From CAYSPT01 sp964432985 (GTDB taxonomy: Bacteria; Muiribacteriota; CAYSPT01): DNA of 64,000 nt. The DNA is taken from the NCBI GenBank assembly GCA_964432985.1, contig CAYSPT010000013.1:34529-98528 (forward strand), written 5' to 3'. The first letter of the stretch is position 1, and every line of letters starts with the position of its first letter. Below, piece after piece: positions 19,004-27,052 of the stretch. The notes beneath the pieces are model-generated. The model ran no database searches, was not told where the DNA came from, and saw only the letters and a program-made list of their open reading frames with translations. Made by a program: the position numbers and the translations under genes.

Positions 19004-19636
19004 CTACTTGATGACTTTCGCCAACCGGAACAGCAGGGGGTTGAAGTTGCACTCCTCCGCCTCCGCTGTCTTCAGATATATTATCATCTGCGGTTTTTTA
19101 GTTTCCGGGTTCAATAAAATACCGAGGCTGACACCGGCGTCCACCAGTAATTTGATACCTGAGACGCTCATGGTTTTACGCGCGGTGGTGAACTGAAGCA
19201 ACAGTTCAATTTCTTTTCCGGTCAGGGTACAGAGGATGAACAGGATATCGGTTTTGGGAAATTCTTCCAGCCGGGGCAGATAGTCATTGATCGAGTCTGT
19301 TTCCGAGAAATCGTAGTTTGACTTGTCAATAAAAATCAGCTTGACCGGAAGATCACCAATCTTCTTGGTATGAAACTCATCAGCAAAGACCTGGTCGAAC
19401 TCCTTTTTGCTCTCCAGGTGCTCTTCATCGTACAGCACACCGATTTTTAAAGCTTCCGAAGCGCGGGAAACGATGCCCTTGGCGTGAGGCAGGCATTTGA
19501 ACAGAATTCCCTGTTGGAACTTCATGGGCAGGGTCAGTTTAGCATCCGCGTCCTCTGCTCCTGAAGGACAGGTGTACATGAAAATAAAAAAAACCGTCAA
19601 TATCAGGATGACAGCGCTTATTTTGATAAAAGACAT
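19004..19636 (-). CDS. YfiR-family periplasmic protein (DUF4154)
   Basis: This is a small exported protein with an N-terminal hydrophobic signal (about residues 5-25). The body follows the YfiR/DUF4154 pattern: a start on KFQQGILFKCLPHA, a strand IGVLYDEEH, DILFILCTLTGKEIELLLQFTTARKTMSVSG and the typical C-terminal NPLLFRLAKVIK. YfiR proteins act as periplasmic regulators of membrane-bound signalling proteins, classically a diguanylate cyclase. Here the neighbour downstream is a chemoreceptor, 12 bp away, and upstream is a TonB-dependent receptor, so the likely partner is the chemoreceptor's periplasmic domain. This pairing is inferred from gene order. Confidence 0.8.
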   Translation of the reverse strand: MSFIKISAVILILTVFFIFMYTCPSGAEDADAKLTLPMKFQQGILFKCLPHAKGIVSRASEALKIGVLYDEEHLESKKEFDQVFADEFHTKKIGDLPVKLIFIDKSNYDFSETDSINDYLPRLEEFPKTDILFILCTLTGKEIELLLQFTTARKTMSVSGIKLLVDAGVSLGILLNPETKKPQMIIYLKTAEAEECNFNPLLFRLAKVIK

Positions 19637-19692
19637 ACCAGCACTCTCCCTACCTTATTACACTATTTTCTGGCTCGTGTTCTTTTTTGATC

Positions 19693-21738
19693 TTAAAACC
19701 TGTGAGTAACTGTGAAGTAGAAAGCCCGGCCTGGTCCGCCCGGGATTTCCTTGATATTGCTCCGGATATACTCCGGATATGAGTAGTTTTCATCAAACAC
19801 ATTGTAAACGGTAATAGCAAGATCGGTGTTGGGAAAACGGTTCTCCCACAAGAGTTTTACATCGATTACCTGAAACGCATCCACCGTTCCCCCTGCCCCG
19901 TTAACCAGAGTCCTGTCACCGATGTATTTACATTTGGCGTTGATATTAAGATTTTTATCCGGGACCTTGTAATTGCATCCCAGGTTGCCGGCAATTTCTT
20001 CCAGGCCGTTTATGTCCAGGCCGGTTTCCTTGTCTTCCCCTTCCTGGTAGGTGATGTTCAGGAAGTAATCGAACCGGTCCGAAACAAATGATTTCATTTC
20101 AAAGCAGACACCCTGGATTTCCTGTCCTCCCGAGTTGACATACTGGCCCCCTACCCGGATTATCGATTTTGAAATTTTTGATAAAAACGGGTTGAGTTGA
20201 TACAGGTAGTTGTCCTTCTGATAGTTCAGATGTAAATCTATCGTTTCGATCTTTTCGGGAGCGAGATTTGGATCGCCCTGCAGCACTCCTTCGGCATCGA
20301 CATATTTTTCGAAGAAATTGGCCGAGCGGTAGGCTTCTCCATACAGCAGCTTGCCGATGAGCAATTCGTTTATCTTGTACACCAGACCCCCCGATGGGGA
20401 GAAATCGGAACCCGTATCGTCATTGTCCACGAACCGCCCGCCTACGGTTATGGTCGTCCGCTCGTTGGGCTTGTGGGTAGGCTGGAAGTAAAATGATTTT
20501 TCCGAGGTCGAGTAGCTCTGCAGATACGAACTGGCTGCGGCATCGATTTGACCTGCTTCTTCGGCAACCGCTCCATTCACTTCGATATCCGAAGCATACT
20601 TGAAATAATACGGCTCCGAATTCAGTTCCTCGTACACGAAACCACAGAGCAGATCTGTTTTTTCGGTCACGTCGGGGTAGTTGTACCGCACATCGAAACC
20701 CAGTTTGTCACCTGAATACTCCTGATAAAACTGGGCGGGCACAACAAGATCCTGTCCTGGATTATCAGGATCATCGATAGTGGCATTATACTGTTCGATC
20801 CACTCGGTCTTGCTCATCTTGTCGTACCAGACGAAAAAGGTGATTTCCCGGTCTTCGGAAAGTTCATTGATGTAACTCACATCGAACCCGTATCCCTTCC
20901 GGTGGCTTTCACCGGTAGTGGACAACCTGGGGATCAGGCCGAACTTGTCCTTCTCCTGTTTCCAGTTGAAAAACTGCACGGAAACGTTATCCCATTGAAC
21001 ATTGATCAGGGTATTGTTGAAATCGTTTTCGTAGGCATCCCGGTCTATTCCATATACGGGTTCTCCGGACGCTCCCCCTTCATCACTGATAACGTTGTAC
21101 TTATAACCGTCATCATCCTTGTTGCTGCCGGCGATTGAAAGGTTGAAATCGTCATTTTCACTGCCTATCAGGAAATCGTACTGCTTGGTAGAAAAGCTAC
21201 CCAGGGTGGTACTGACTTCGGCGCCCTTTATGTCATTTCCCTTCTTGGTAATGACGTTGATAACCCCGGCAAACGCATTGGTACCGTACATTATCGATCC
21301 CGGGCCTCTGATTATCTCGATACGGCTGATACTGGTTATCGGAACGGCTTCCACGTAATACGATCCAACTACGGTTTCATACATGGGGTGCCCGTTGAGC
21401 AGGAGCAGGCTTTTATTGTTGTAATGCGTTTGCTGAACTCCCCTGAACGTCACGGACGAATACCCGTAATAGGTTTCAATGATGGAAATCCCGGCCACCG
21501 TTTTCAGGACGTCGTCCAGCGTCCGGGCCCCCATTTTTTTGATGTCATCGGCTGTAATAACCGTCATCACAGCCGATGCTTCAGAGGCCTTCTCCGCCTT
21601 TTTTGAAACCGTAGTCACGGTCACGTTCATCAGGTCCTCCAAGCTCATATCATCCCAGTCCTGGGCTGCAAGTCCGTTTCCCAGGCACAGGCAAAGCAAG
21701 AGCGCAAAGCAAAGCGGAATGTGTCGTTTGATTATCAT
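19693..21738 (-). CDS. TonB-dependent outer-membrane receptor
   Basis: This is an outer-membrane beta-barrel with a plug. The signal peptide (IPLCFALLLCLCLGNGLA) is followed by a plug opening LEDLMNVTVTTVSKKAEKA and the plug core RIEIIRGPGSIMYGTNAFAGVINVITKKG. The 22-strand barrel ends in the required aromatic terminus (FYFTVTHRF). The ATG at 21738 is chosen over a start 32 codons upstream because GAGGAGG lies 8 nt before it. The ligand is unknown; there is no STN signalling domain. It leads the block TonB receptor-YfiR-chemoreceptor-deacetylase fusion. The divergent intergenic region carries two perfect palindromes and an array of TTGCGCAA repeats that may regulate it. Confidence 0.92.
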   Translation of the reverse strand: MIIKRHIPLCFALLLCLCLGNGLAAQDWDDMSLEDLMNVTVTTVSKKAEKASEASAVMTVITADDIKKMGARTLDDVLKTVAGISIIETYYGYSSVTFRGVQQTHYNNKSLLLLNGHPMYETVVGSYYVEAVPITSISRIEIIRGPGSIMYGTNAFAGVINVITKKGNDIKGAEVSTTLGSFSTKQYDFLIGSENDDFNLSIAGSNKDDDGYKYNVISDEGGASGEPVYGIDRDAYENDFNNTLINVQWDNVSVQFFNWKQEKDKFGLIPRLSTTGESHRKGYGFDVSYINELSEDREITFFVWYDKMSKTEWIEQYNATIDDPDNPGQDLVVPAQFYQEYSGDKLGFDVRYNYPDVTEKTDLLCGFVYEELNSEPYYFKYASDIEVNGAVAEEAGQIDAAASSYLQSYSTSEKSFYFQPTHKPNERTTITVGGRFVDNDDTGSDFSPSGGLVYKINELLIGKLLYGEAYRSANFFEKYVDAEGVLQGDPNLAPEKIETIDLHLNYQKDNYLYQLNPFLSKISKSIIRVGGQYVNSGGQEIQGVCFEMKSFVSDRFDYFLNITYQEGEDKETGLDINGLEEIAGNLGCNYKVPDKNLNINAKCKYIGDRTLVNGAGGTVDAFQVIDVKLLWENRFPNTDLAITVYNVFDENYSYPEYIRSNIKEIPGGPGRAFYFTVTHRF

Positions 21739-21859
21739 TGTTGAAGCCTCCTCAAATTCTAAGTGTAAGATTAAATATTTTTCAATATTTATATTCCGCC
21801 TTTCAATTAACCACAAACCATTATCTGTTTTCAACTATTGCCTGTTAATTGTTACTTGA

Positions 21860-21873
21860 CAATTAGCTAATTG
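21860..21873. promoter_or_regulatory. 14-bp perfect palindrome, possible operator
   Basis: CAATTAGCTAATTG is a perfect dyad in the intergenic region between the TonB-dependent receptor (minus) and oligopeptidase B (plus). Its position, about 120 bp upstream of the receptor start, is compatible with binding by a dimeric regulator. No regulator is identified. Confidence 0.45.
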
Positions 21874-21898
21874 ACGGCCCTCAAATCCCGGCAGTATA

Positions 21899-21910
21899 CT
21901 ACCCGGGTAG
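21899..21910. promoter_or_regulatory. 12-bp perfect palindrome, possible operator
   Basis: CTACCCGGGTAG is a second perfect dyad, 25 bp from the AT-rich one and just before the TTGCGCAA repeats. It is listed separately because its composition differs completely from that of the first. Function is inferred only from symmetry and position. Confidence 0.35.
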
Positions 21911-21925
21911 CATCCACGCGATCTG

Positions 21926-21977
21926 TTGCGCAACGTATTGCGCGTTTGCGCAACGTATTGCGCGTTTGCGCAACGTA
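21926..21977. repeat. 20-bp tandem repeat, 2.6 copies
   Basis: The unit ttgcgcaacgtattgcgcgt occurs at 21926-21945 and 21946-21965, with a partial third copy from 21966 to 21977. Each begins with the palindrome TTGCGCAA. The array ends 25 bp before the ATG of oligopeptidase B, so it lies in or next to that gene's promoter/leader and could be a regulator-binding array or a slippage-prone element. Confidence 0.85.
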
Positions 21978-22002
21978 ATCCAATGCACGAGGAGATGGTT
22001 GA

Positions 22003-24201
22003 ATGTTCAGGACATACAAAAACCAGTGGCTGCTTCCGGTTATTCTACTGCTCATGACCGGGGCACTCGTCTGCGGCGCCGCCCTGGCCCCGGGTCTGGC
22101 CGATACCCCCAAACCTTCACCGCCCAAGCCCAAACCTTCATCACCCAAGCTCAAACCTTCACCGCCCATGGCCGATGTCATCCCCTACCAGAGCACCGTT
22201 CACGGGGAGATATTGGTTGACAACTACTTCTGGTTGAGGGAGAAGGACAATCCCCGGGTCCAGGAACACATCAAGGCGGAAAACCGGTACACCGAAGCAA
22301 TGATGCAGCACACCAAACCACTGCAGAAGCGTCTGTATAGGGAACTGCTTTCCCGAATCAAGCAGACCGATCTGTCAGTTCCTGAAAAACGCGGCGATTA
22401 CTACTATTATTCCCGAACGGAGGAAGGGAAAGACTACGCCATCCACTGCCGGAAAAAAGGAAGTCTCGAGGCGGATGAGGAAATCATCCTTGACGAAAAC
22501 TCTCTGGCCGAGGGTCATGAGTACTTCAGCCTGGGTCTTCTGGATGTCAGCCCTGATCACCGGCTGCTCATGTATTCGGTCGATACCACCGGGGCGGAGT
22601 CGTATTCTATTTACTTCAAGGACCTGGCAGCCGGCACATTGTACGATGAAGAAATCAAGGGGTCCGACTCCACCGGCGAGTGGGCGAATGACAACAAGAC
22701 CATATTTTACGTGACTCTCGACCAGACCAACCGTCCTTTCAGGCTCTACCGGCATGTTCTGGGAACCGGGCAGGATAAAGATATTAAGATTTTTGAGGAA
22801 AAAAACGAGGCCTACTCCCTCTTCGTTTCCAAAACCAAGGACGAGAAATACCTCCTGTTGTCACTGGAGAGCAACACCACGTCGGAATACCGCTTCCTCG
22901 AAGCCGGCTCACCCGAAGGGACCTTTGCTCCCGTTCACCGCCGGCAGCACCAGATGGAGTACTCGGTGGAACACCACGACGGCCGGTTTCTCATTGTCAC
23001 CAATGACGGCGGGGCTTTTAACTTCAAACTCATGCAAACACCGATAAGTAAACCCGGGAAAGAGAACTGGACAGAGCTTATCGCTCACCGGGAATGGGTA
23101 AAACTCGACGGTATAGACGTTTTCAAGAACTACCTGGTCATCTACGAGCGCTCGGAAGGACTGCCGAAAATCAAGATCAGAAATATGCAAAATGACGCCG
23201 AGGACAACGTAGATTTTCCCGAAAAGGTGTATACCGTCTGGCCGGAAGGAAACCGCGAGTTCGAATCCAAACTGCTCAGATTTTCCTACTCCTCCCTGGT
23301 GACACCGGAAACGGTTTACGATTACAACATGGACACCCGGGAGCGTGAACTCAAAAAGCAGGAAGAGGTCCTCGGAGGTTATGAACCGGACCTTTACCGT
23401 ACGGAACGGGTCTTTGCCCGGGCCAAGGACGGAACAAAAGTCCCGATATCGCTGGTGTACAAGAAAAAGCTTTTGAAGAAAAATGGAACTAATCCTCTGC
23501 TGCTCGAAGGGTACGGAGCCTACGGCTCTAATTCGGACCCGTATTTTTTCACCACCTGCCTGGCTCTGCTCGACCGGGGATTCGTCTACGCCATCCCGCA
23601 TGTCCGTGGCGGAGAGGAAATGGGTAGACTGTGGTACAAGCAGGGAAAACTGCTCAGAAAGAAAAACACCTTCAACGACTTCATTGCCTGTGCTGAGCAC
23701 CTCATTAAGGAAGGCTTCACCGCAAGTGACAAGCTGGTTATCCGTGGGGAAAGCGCCGGCGGTCTGCTCATGGGGGCGGTGACCAACATGCGTCCCGACC
23801 TGTTCGGAGTAGTTATCGCCAAGGTTCCCTTTGTCGATTCCCTCAACACCATGCTCGACGCGTCACTTCCCCTTACGGTGACCGAGTACGAGGAGTGGGG
23901 AAATCCCAATGAAAAGGTCTATTTTGATTATATCAGGTCCTATTCGCCGTACGACAATATAGAGGACAAGGACTACCCCACCATGCTGGTACTCACGTCG
24001 CTCAACGACGTGCGGGTAATGTACTGGGAACCGCTCAAATGGGTAGCCAAACTGCGTTTATCCAAAACCGACCACAACCTGCTGCTTATGAAAATAACCC
24101 TGGTGGCCGGCCACGGTGGCGCCTCGGGCCTGCACAACTACCTCAGAGATGTGGCCTTCGAGTATGCGTTCATCTTCGACCGCCTGGGGATCAAGCGGTA
24201 A
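22003..24201 (+). CDS. ptrB: Oligopeptidase B (prolyl oligopeptidase family S9A), exported
   Basis: This serine peptidase cleaves short peptides, typically after basic residues. The N-terminal signal or anchor (about residues 6-31) is followed by three copies of a 7-residue Pro/Lys/Ser unit (residues 36-56). Then come the beta-propeller (about 60-480) and the alpha/beta-hydrolase domain. The catalytic triad is visible: Ser584 in GESAGG, Asp669 in NDVRVMYWEP and His704 in GHGGASG. The motif DVRVMYWEPLKWVAKLR is typical of oligopeptidase B. Most OpB are cytosolic, so the export signal is notable. The start ATG has GAGGAGAT 9 nt upstream. It is convergent with the subtilase gene and shares a terminator with it. 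Confidence 0.92.
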   Translation: MFRTYKNQWLLPVILLLMTGALVCGAALAPGLADTPKPSPPKPKPSSPKLKPSPPMADVIPYQSTVHGEILVDNYFWLREKDNPRVQEHIKAENRYTEAMMQHTKPLQKRLYRELLSRIKQTDLSVPEKRGDYYYYSRTEEGKDYAIHCRKKGSLEADEEIILDENSLAEGHEYFSLGLLDVSPDHRLLMYSVDTTGAESYSIYFKDLAAGTLYDEEIKGSDSTGEWANDNKTIFYVTLDQTNRPFRLYRHVLGTGQDKDIKIFEEKNEAYSLFVSKTKDEKYLLLSLESNTTSEYRFLEAGSPEGTFAPVHRRQHQMEYSVEHHDGRFLIVTNDGGAFNFKLMQTPISKPGKENWTELIAHREWVKLDGIDVFKNYLVIYERSEGLPKIKIRNMQNDAEDNVDFPEKVYTVWPEGNREFESKLLRFSYSSLVTPETVYDYNMDTRERELKKQEEVLGGYEPDLYRTERVFARAKDGTKVPISLVYKKKLLKKNGTNPLLLEGYGAYGSNSDPYFFTTCLALLDRGFVYAIPHVRGGEEMGRLWYKQGKLLRKKNTFNDFIACAEHLIKEGFTASDKLVIRGESAGGLLMGAVTNMRPDLFGVVIAKVPFVDSLNTMLDASLPLTVTEYEEWGNPNEKVYFDYIRSYSPYDNIEDKDYPTMLVLTSLNDVRVMYWEPLKWVAKLRLSKTDHNLLLMKITLVAGHGGASGLHNYLRDVAFEYAFIFDRLGIKR
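22108..22170 (+). repeat. 21-bp in-frame tandem repeat, three copies
   Basis: Three successive 21-bp units (22108-22128, 22129-22149, 22150-22170) encode PKPSPPK, PKPSSPK and LKPSPPM. They form a proline-rich spacer between the signal/anchor and the mature oligopeptidase B. The few differences between units indicate recent duplication. Confidence 0.85.
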
Positions 24202-24350
24202 TAAGGATATTACCACCCACCCTCAAGCAAGAAGCGTAGAAAGCAAAAGGTAACGTTAGCGCAGGCGCGCCAGGATGGCAAGCGCCGTGAGCACTCCGGA
24301 TGAAACAGAAAACACAACCGGCTTGCAATAAACCTTTATTACAAAAAAAA

Positions 24351-24380
24351 AGCCCCTCCGTTAGGGAGGGGCTTTTTTTG
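24351..24380. terminator. Bidirectional intrinsic terminator
   Basis: A 9-bp GC-rich stem (agcccctcc / ggaggggct) with a 5-nt loop is flanked by nine A residues on the left and seven T residues on the right. It can therefore act on both strands. It sits between the convergent oligopeptidase B and subtilase genes. Confidence 0.9.
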
Positions 24381-24399
24381 TTTGTTGGTTGGTTGAGGA

Positions 24400-25845
24400 T
24401 CACCACACGCCGGAGTTATAGAGCTCTTTTTCAAACTCGGAGTCGAACCGCGGAGGACGTGCGCCCCGCATGGTGTCGGGCAGAACATCAACCACTTCCT
24501 GGCGGGCTTTCAAGCAGGCCTCTTCAAGAGGCATGCCTTCCTTGATGAGATTTGCGGCCAGTTTGGCCCGCTCGATGTTGATAACCCCTCCGGACACGAC
24601 TTTGTCTGCCAGCCATGACTTCTTGTCCACCGTCTCCATCAGAATGGATTTCAGATCCTGGGGAGACAGGTACTTGTTCTCGGCCAGCACCAGCGAAGCA
24701 TACCTGGTCGCCAGCGGCGCCGCCATGGATGTTCCGCTCATGGGACAGACTTTCCCGTTGGGGACACTGGACACGATACCAACACCGGGAACAGCCAAGT
24801 CTACCTGTTCGACACCGTAATCGGAGAAATCGGCAATGGCGATATCCTTATTGGTGGCAGCCACCACCAGCTTGTTGGTGTAGGAAACATCGCTGGGTGA
24901 GTTCACCTTGCCGGTGTGATTCTCGGTGGAGTTGCCGGCGGCAAAGACGATCAGTGCGTCGGGGATGTACTTGAACAGAACCTCGGTCTGCGGCATCAGT
25001 GCGTGCGTCGCGTACAGGTTGACGAGCTCCTGAACCTCTTCATCGGTGGGATCTTTAAATCCCCAGTGCTGGATCATGTTCTGCTTGAATACCTTGCAGA
25101 GGTTCCCGTTGGGGGATCCCCAGGAGTTGTTGATAATGTCGGGCTGCAGGCTGCCAATATACCGGGCCTCGGGCTCGATGGCGGCGGCGGCCTGTTGACC
25201 ATTTTGCTTGAAGTATTCGATCAGCTGCGGCAGCAGGGGGTTGTCTTCCAGGGCGCGTCCCCGGGGAGTCCGGATGGAACGGTACTGAACATTGAAATGT
25301 CTCAGCGCCTCTTCGGCCTGCTTTTCCGCTTGTTTGGCAGGAGGTTCTCCCGATGGAAGATGGGCGAGCGCCTTGACCCGGACAGACGTGTTCTCGTTGG
25401 CCACGATACCGGCCACGTGGGTTCCATGAGCCCATCCGCCGGTGAAGTTAATCCACGGCTGCAACTCTTTATCGTTGTAGAGTTTAACCAGGATCTTGAA
25501 ATCAGCGGGGTCCATCCCGTCACGCCCTACTTCCTGAAAGATAGCCAGGAGTTCCATGAACTTGATGACATCATCATATCTCGGGGGGGTGTACTCCAGG
25601 TTGCACAACACATGGTTGTCATTGGGGAAGTTCCAGCCATACAAATCATCGATATAGCCACTTCCCGAGTCGTCGATTCCTTCTTCGCCGTTCAACTCCG
25701 CCAGGTTGGGATCGGCCGCCGGATCGAGCAGCTGGTGGCTGAAATCCGTTCCGGAATCGATGACCAGGACAGACACTTCACCATCCGCCAGGCAGACGGG
25801 AACCAGGAACAGACTGAGAATCACAACAACAAACAATTTCTTCAC
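24400..25845 (-). CDS. Exported subtilisin-family serine protease (S8)
   Basis: This is an extracytoplasmic endopeptidase. The signal peptide (residues 1-20) is followed almost at once by the catalytic Asp30 (VLVIDSGTD). His143 (WAHGTHVAG), the oxyanion Asn in NNSWGSPNG and Ser373 (SGTSMAAP) complete the site. Because Asp30 is only about ten residues into the mature chain, there is no room for the usual inhibitor I9 propeptide. An insertion of about 75 residues between the His and the oxyanion Asn (about 155-230) is rich in Lys, Glu and Ala. No C-terminal domain is seen. It is monocistronic, and its leader is the DnaA-box/palindrome intergenic region's neighbour. Confidence 0.92.
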   Translation of the reverse strand: MKKLFVVVILSLFLVPVCLADGEVSVLVIDSGTDFSHQLLDPAADPNLAELNGEEGIDDSGSGYIDDLYGWNFPNDNHVLCNLEYTPPRYDDVIKFMELLAIFQEVGRDGMDPADFKILVKLYNDKELQPWINFTGGWAHGTHVAGIVANENTSVRVKALAHLPSGEPPAKQAEKQAEEALRHFNVQYRSIRTPRGRALEDNPLLPQLIEYFKQNGQQAAAAIEPEARYIGSLQPDIINNSWGSPNGNLCKVFKQNMIQHWGFKDPTDEEVQELVNLYATHALMPQTEVLFKYIPDALIVFAAGNSTENHTGKVNSPSDVSYTNKLVVAATNKDIAIADFSDYGVEQVDLAVPGVGIVSSVPNGKVCPMSGTSMAAPLATRYASLVLAENKYLSPQDLKSILMETVDKKSWLADKVVSGGVINIERAKLAANLIKEGMPLEEACLKARQEVVDVLPDTMRGARPPRFDSEFEKELYNSGVW

Positions 25846-26166
25846 AACACTACCTCCTTCATACTTTACAGCTCTAACGAGAGAAACACCTTCTGGTTAA
25901 TTATACCTATAACTCAAAATATTGATTCGGTTAATTATAAGGAAAAAAGGGAGAACCCGCAACAATTTTTCACAGTATTATGTCCACTTTTTGTGGATTA
26001 AGTCCACTTTTTTGTGGATAACTAGCCCGCTTGTTTCATGAGTTGCCGTCGCGAAGCCGCCAAGTCGTGGTCGTAGCAAGCAAGATTGTGAAATAAGCGG
26101 GCTTAGAGCGTTGATTGTGGATAACTTCGCAGGTCGGCCCGCAGTCGGCCGGCAGTCAACCAACAG
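25846..26166. other. Gene-free 321-bp region with palindromes and DnaA-box-like motifs
   Basis: No convincing reading frame is present. The left part (25846-25980) is AT-rich. Two roughly 20-bp tandem hairpin units (tccac-T5/6-gtgga) lie at 25983-26020. TGTGGATAA, the exact complement of the DnaA box TTATCCACA, occurs at 26013-26021 and 26117-26125, with a one-mismatch copy TGTGGATTA at 25992-26000. An inverted-repeat element is flanked by the two exact boxes. At 26129-26165 an 11-bp imperfect unit (gcagtcggccg and variants) is repeated three times up to the fliS stop codon. Confidence 0.7.
26012..26126. repeat. Inverted-repeat element flanked by 12-bp direct repeats
   Basis: Arms tagcccgcttgtttca (26023-26038) and tgaaataagcgggctta (26089-26105) are nearly perfect inverted repeats around a 50-bp centre. 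The direct repeat ttgtggataact lies on both sides (26012-26023 and 26115-26126). The layout is that of a small non-autonomous mobile element with a target duplication, or of paired protein-binding sites. No transposase is nearby. Confidence 0.6.
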
Positions 26167-26616
26167 TCAGCCAACAAAGTCAAAACCGCTGGGTTTGGTG
26201 GGATCTTCCTTTTCAGTGGTTTCGCCGAGAGGGACAGCTTTTGTTTTGCGGTCTTCGATGGCCCGCACCCAGACTTCGCGGAGACTGATGAGCATGTCGA
26301 TGACTTCTTCAATGGGTTTGCTGATCTTATTGACATTGGCATCCACCAGCTTGTCGTACATAAACTGGTACAGAGAGAAAAGATGCTCGGCTATCTCCCC
26401 GACATCCATATTGAGAGATACCATCAACTCGGTAAAAATACGCTGCACTCTGACGAGATTGTCGTTGACCACATCGAAACGCTTTTCTTTAAGACCCTCT
26501 AAAGCCGTGTTGAGAAACTTGACCGATCCGTCGTACAGCATCAGGATCAGTTTCTCCTGGCTGACGGTCCGGATCTGCATTTCCTTGTATCGTTGTGTTT
26601 TGTCTTCGAAGCTCAT
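26167..26616 (-). CDS. fliS: Flagellar export chaperone FliS
   Basis: This cytosolic four-helix chaperone binds the C-terminus of flagellin before export. Family features are clear: the Tyr-rich N-terminus (TQRYKEMQIRTVSQEKLILMLYDGSVKFL), the middle FTELMVSLNMDVGEIAEHLFSLYQFMYDKL and the C-terminal LREVW. At 149 residues it has a polar tail of about 20 residues beyond the usual end, and the stop codon lies in the first of several imperfect 11-bp repeats, so the tail may be evolving by repeat slippage. It is read 2 bp after a STAS protein gene. Flagellin and the filament cap are not in the window. Confidence 0.92.
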   Translation of the reverse strand: MSFEDKTQRYKEMQIRTVSQEKLILMLYDGSVKFLNTALEGLKEKRFDVVNDNLVRVQRIFTELMVSLNMDVGEIAEHLFSLYQFMYDKLVDANVNKISKPIEEVIDMLISLREVWVRAIEDRKTKAVPLGETTEKEDPTKPSGFDFVG

Positions 26617-26618
26617 GG

Positions 26619-26999
26619 TTAGTCCAGGATGAATCCTTTCACGACAGTGGGATTTTCTGAAGCAGCTACTGCCTCAATTCTTGTATCGTAACATTTGAGC
26701 TTTTCATCAAGTCTTGTCATAGAAAGAATTTTTCTGACACCTTCCCCTGCATTGAAAAAAAAGAAGCAGCCGCCCCGGCTAAACAGGTCGCCGGCGGTGG
26801 AAGCAATAACTCCGAGAGTAGAGCTGGCCAGGTAGTCAACCTTCTCCAGATCGACGAGTATCCGGGCGATTCCCTTCCCGGTCAAATCTCTCAACATTTC
26901 CTGAAAGGTCCAAAAATTTGCCTCATCGATGTTCCCATACGGGGTAAGAATAGCCAGACCGCCTTCGACCTCGCAGTCAATAATAGCCTTTTCCACCAT
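26619..26999 (-). CDS. STAS-domain anti-sigma-factor antagonist
   Basis: This single STAS domain of about 127 residues resembles SpoIIAA/RsbV. The fold markers are GGLAILTPYGNIDEANFW, RILVDLEKVDYLASSTLGVIASTAGDLF and a strand with a Phe run (GGCFFFFNAG). The SS in YLASSTLGV marks the usual phosphorylated serine position. The start is set at the ATG at 26999, which has GAGGAGG 8 nt upstream, rather than nine codons earlier. It is coupled to fliS. Its anti-sigma partner kinase is not in the window. A link between a partner switch and flagellar assembly is inferred from adjacency only. Confidence 0.88.
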   Translation of the reverse strand: MVEKAIIDCEVEGGLAILTPYGNIDEANFWTFQEMLRDLTGKGIARILVDLEKVDYLASSTLGVIASTAGDLFSRGGCFFFFNAGEGVRKILSMTRLDEKLKCYDTRIEAVAASENPTVVKGFILD

Positions 27000-27052
27000 G
27001 AAATTTTCCTCCTCGTACCGGCGCACACACTAACTGCACCTTCTTATTCTAC

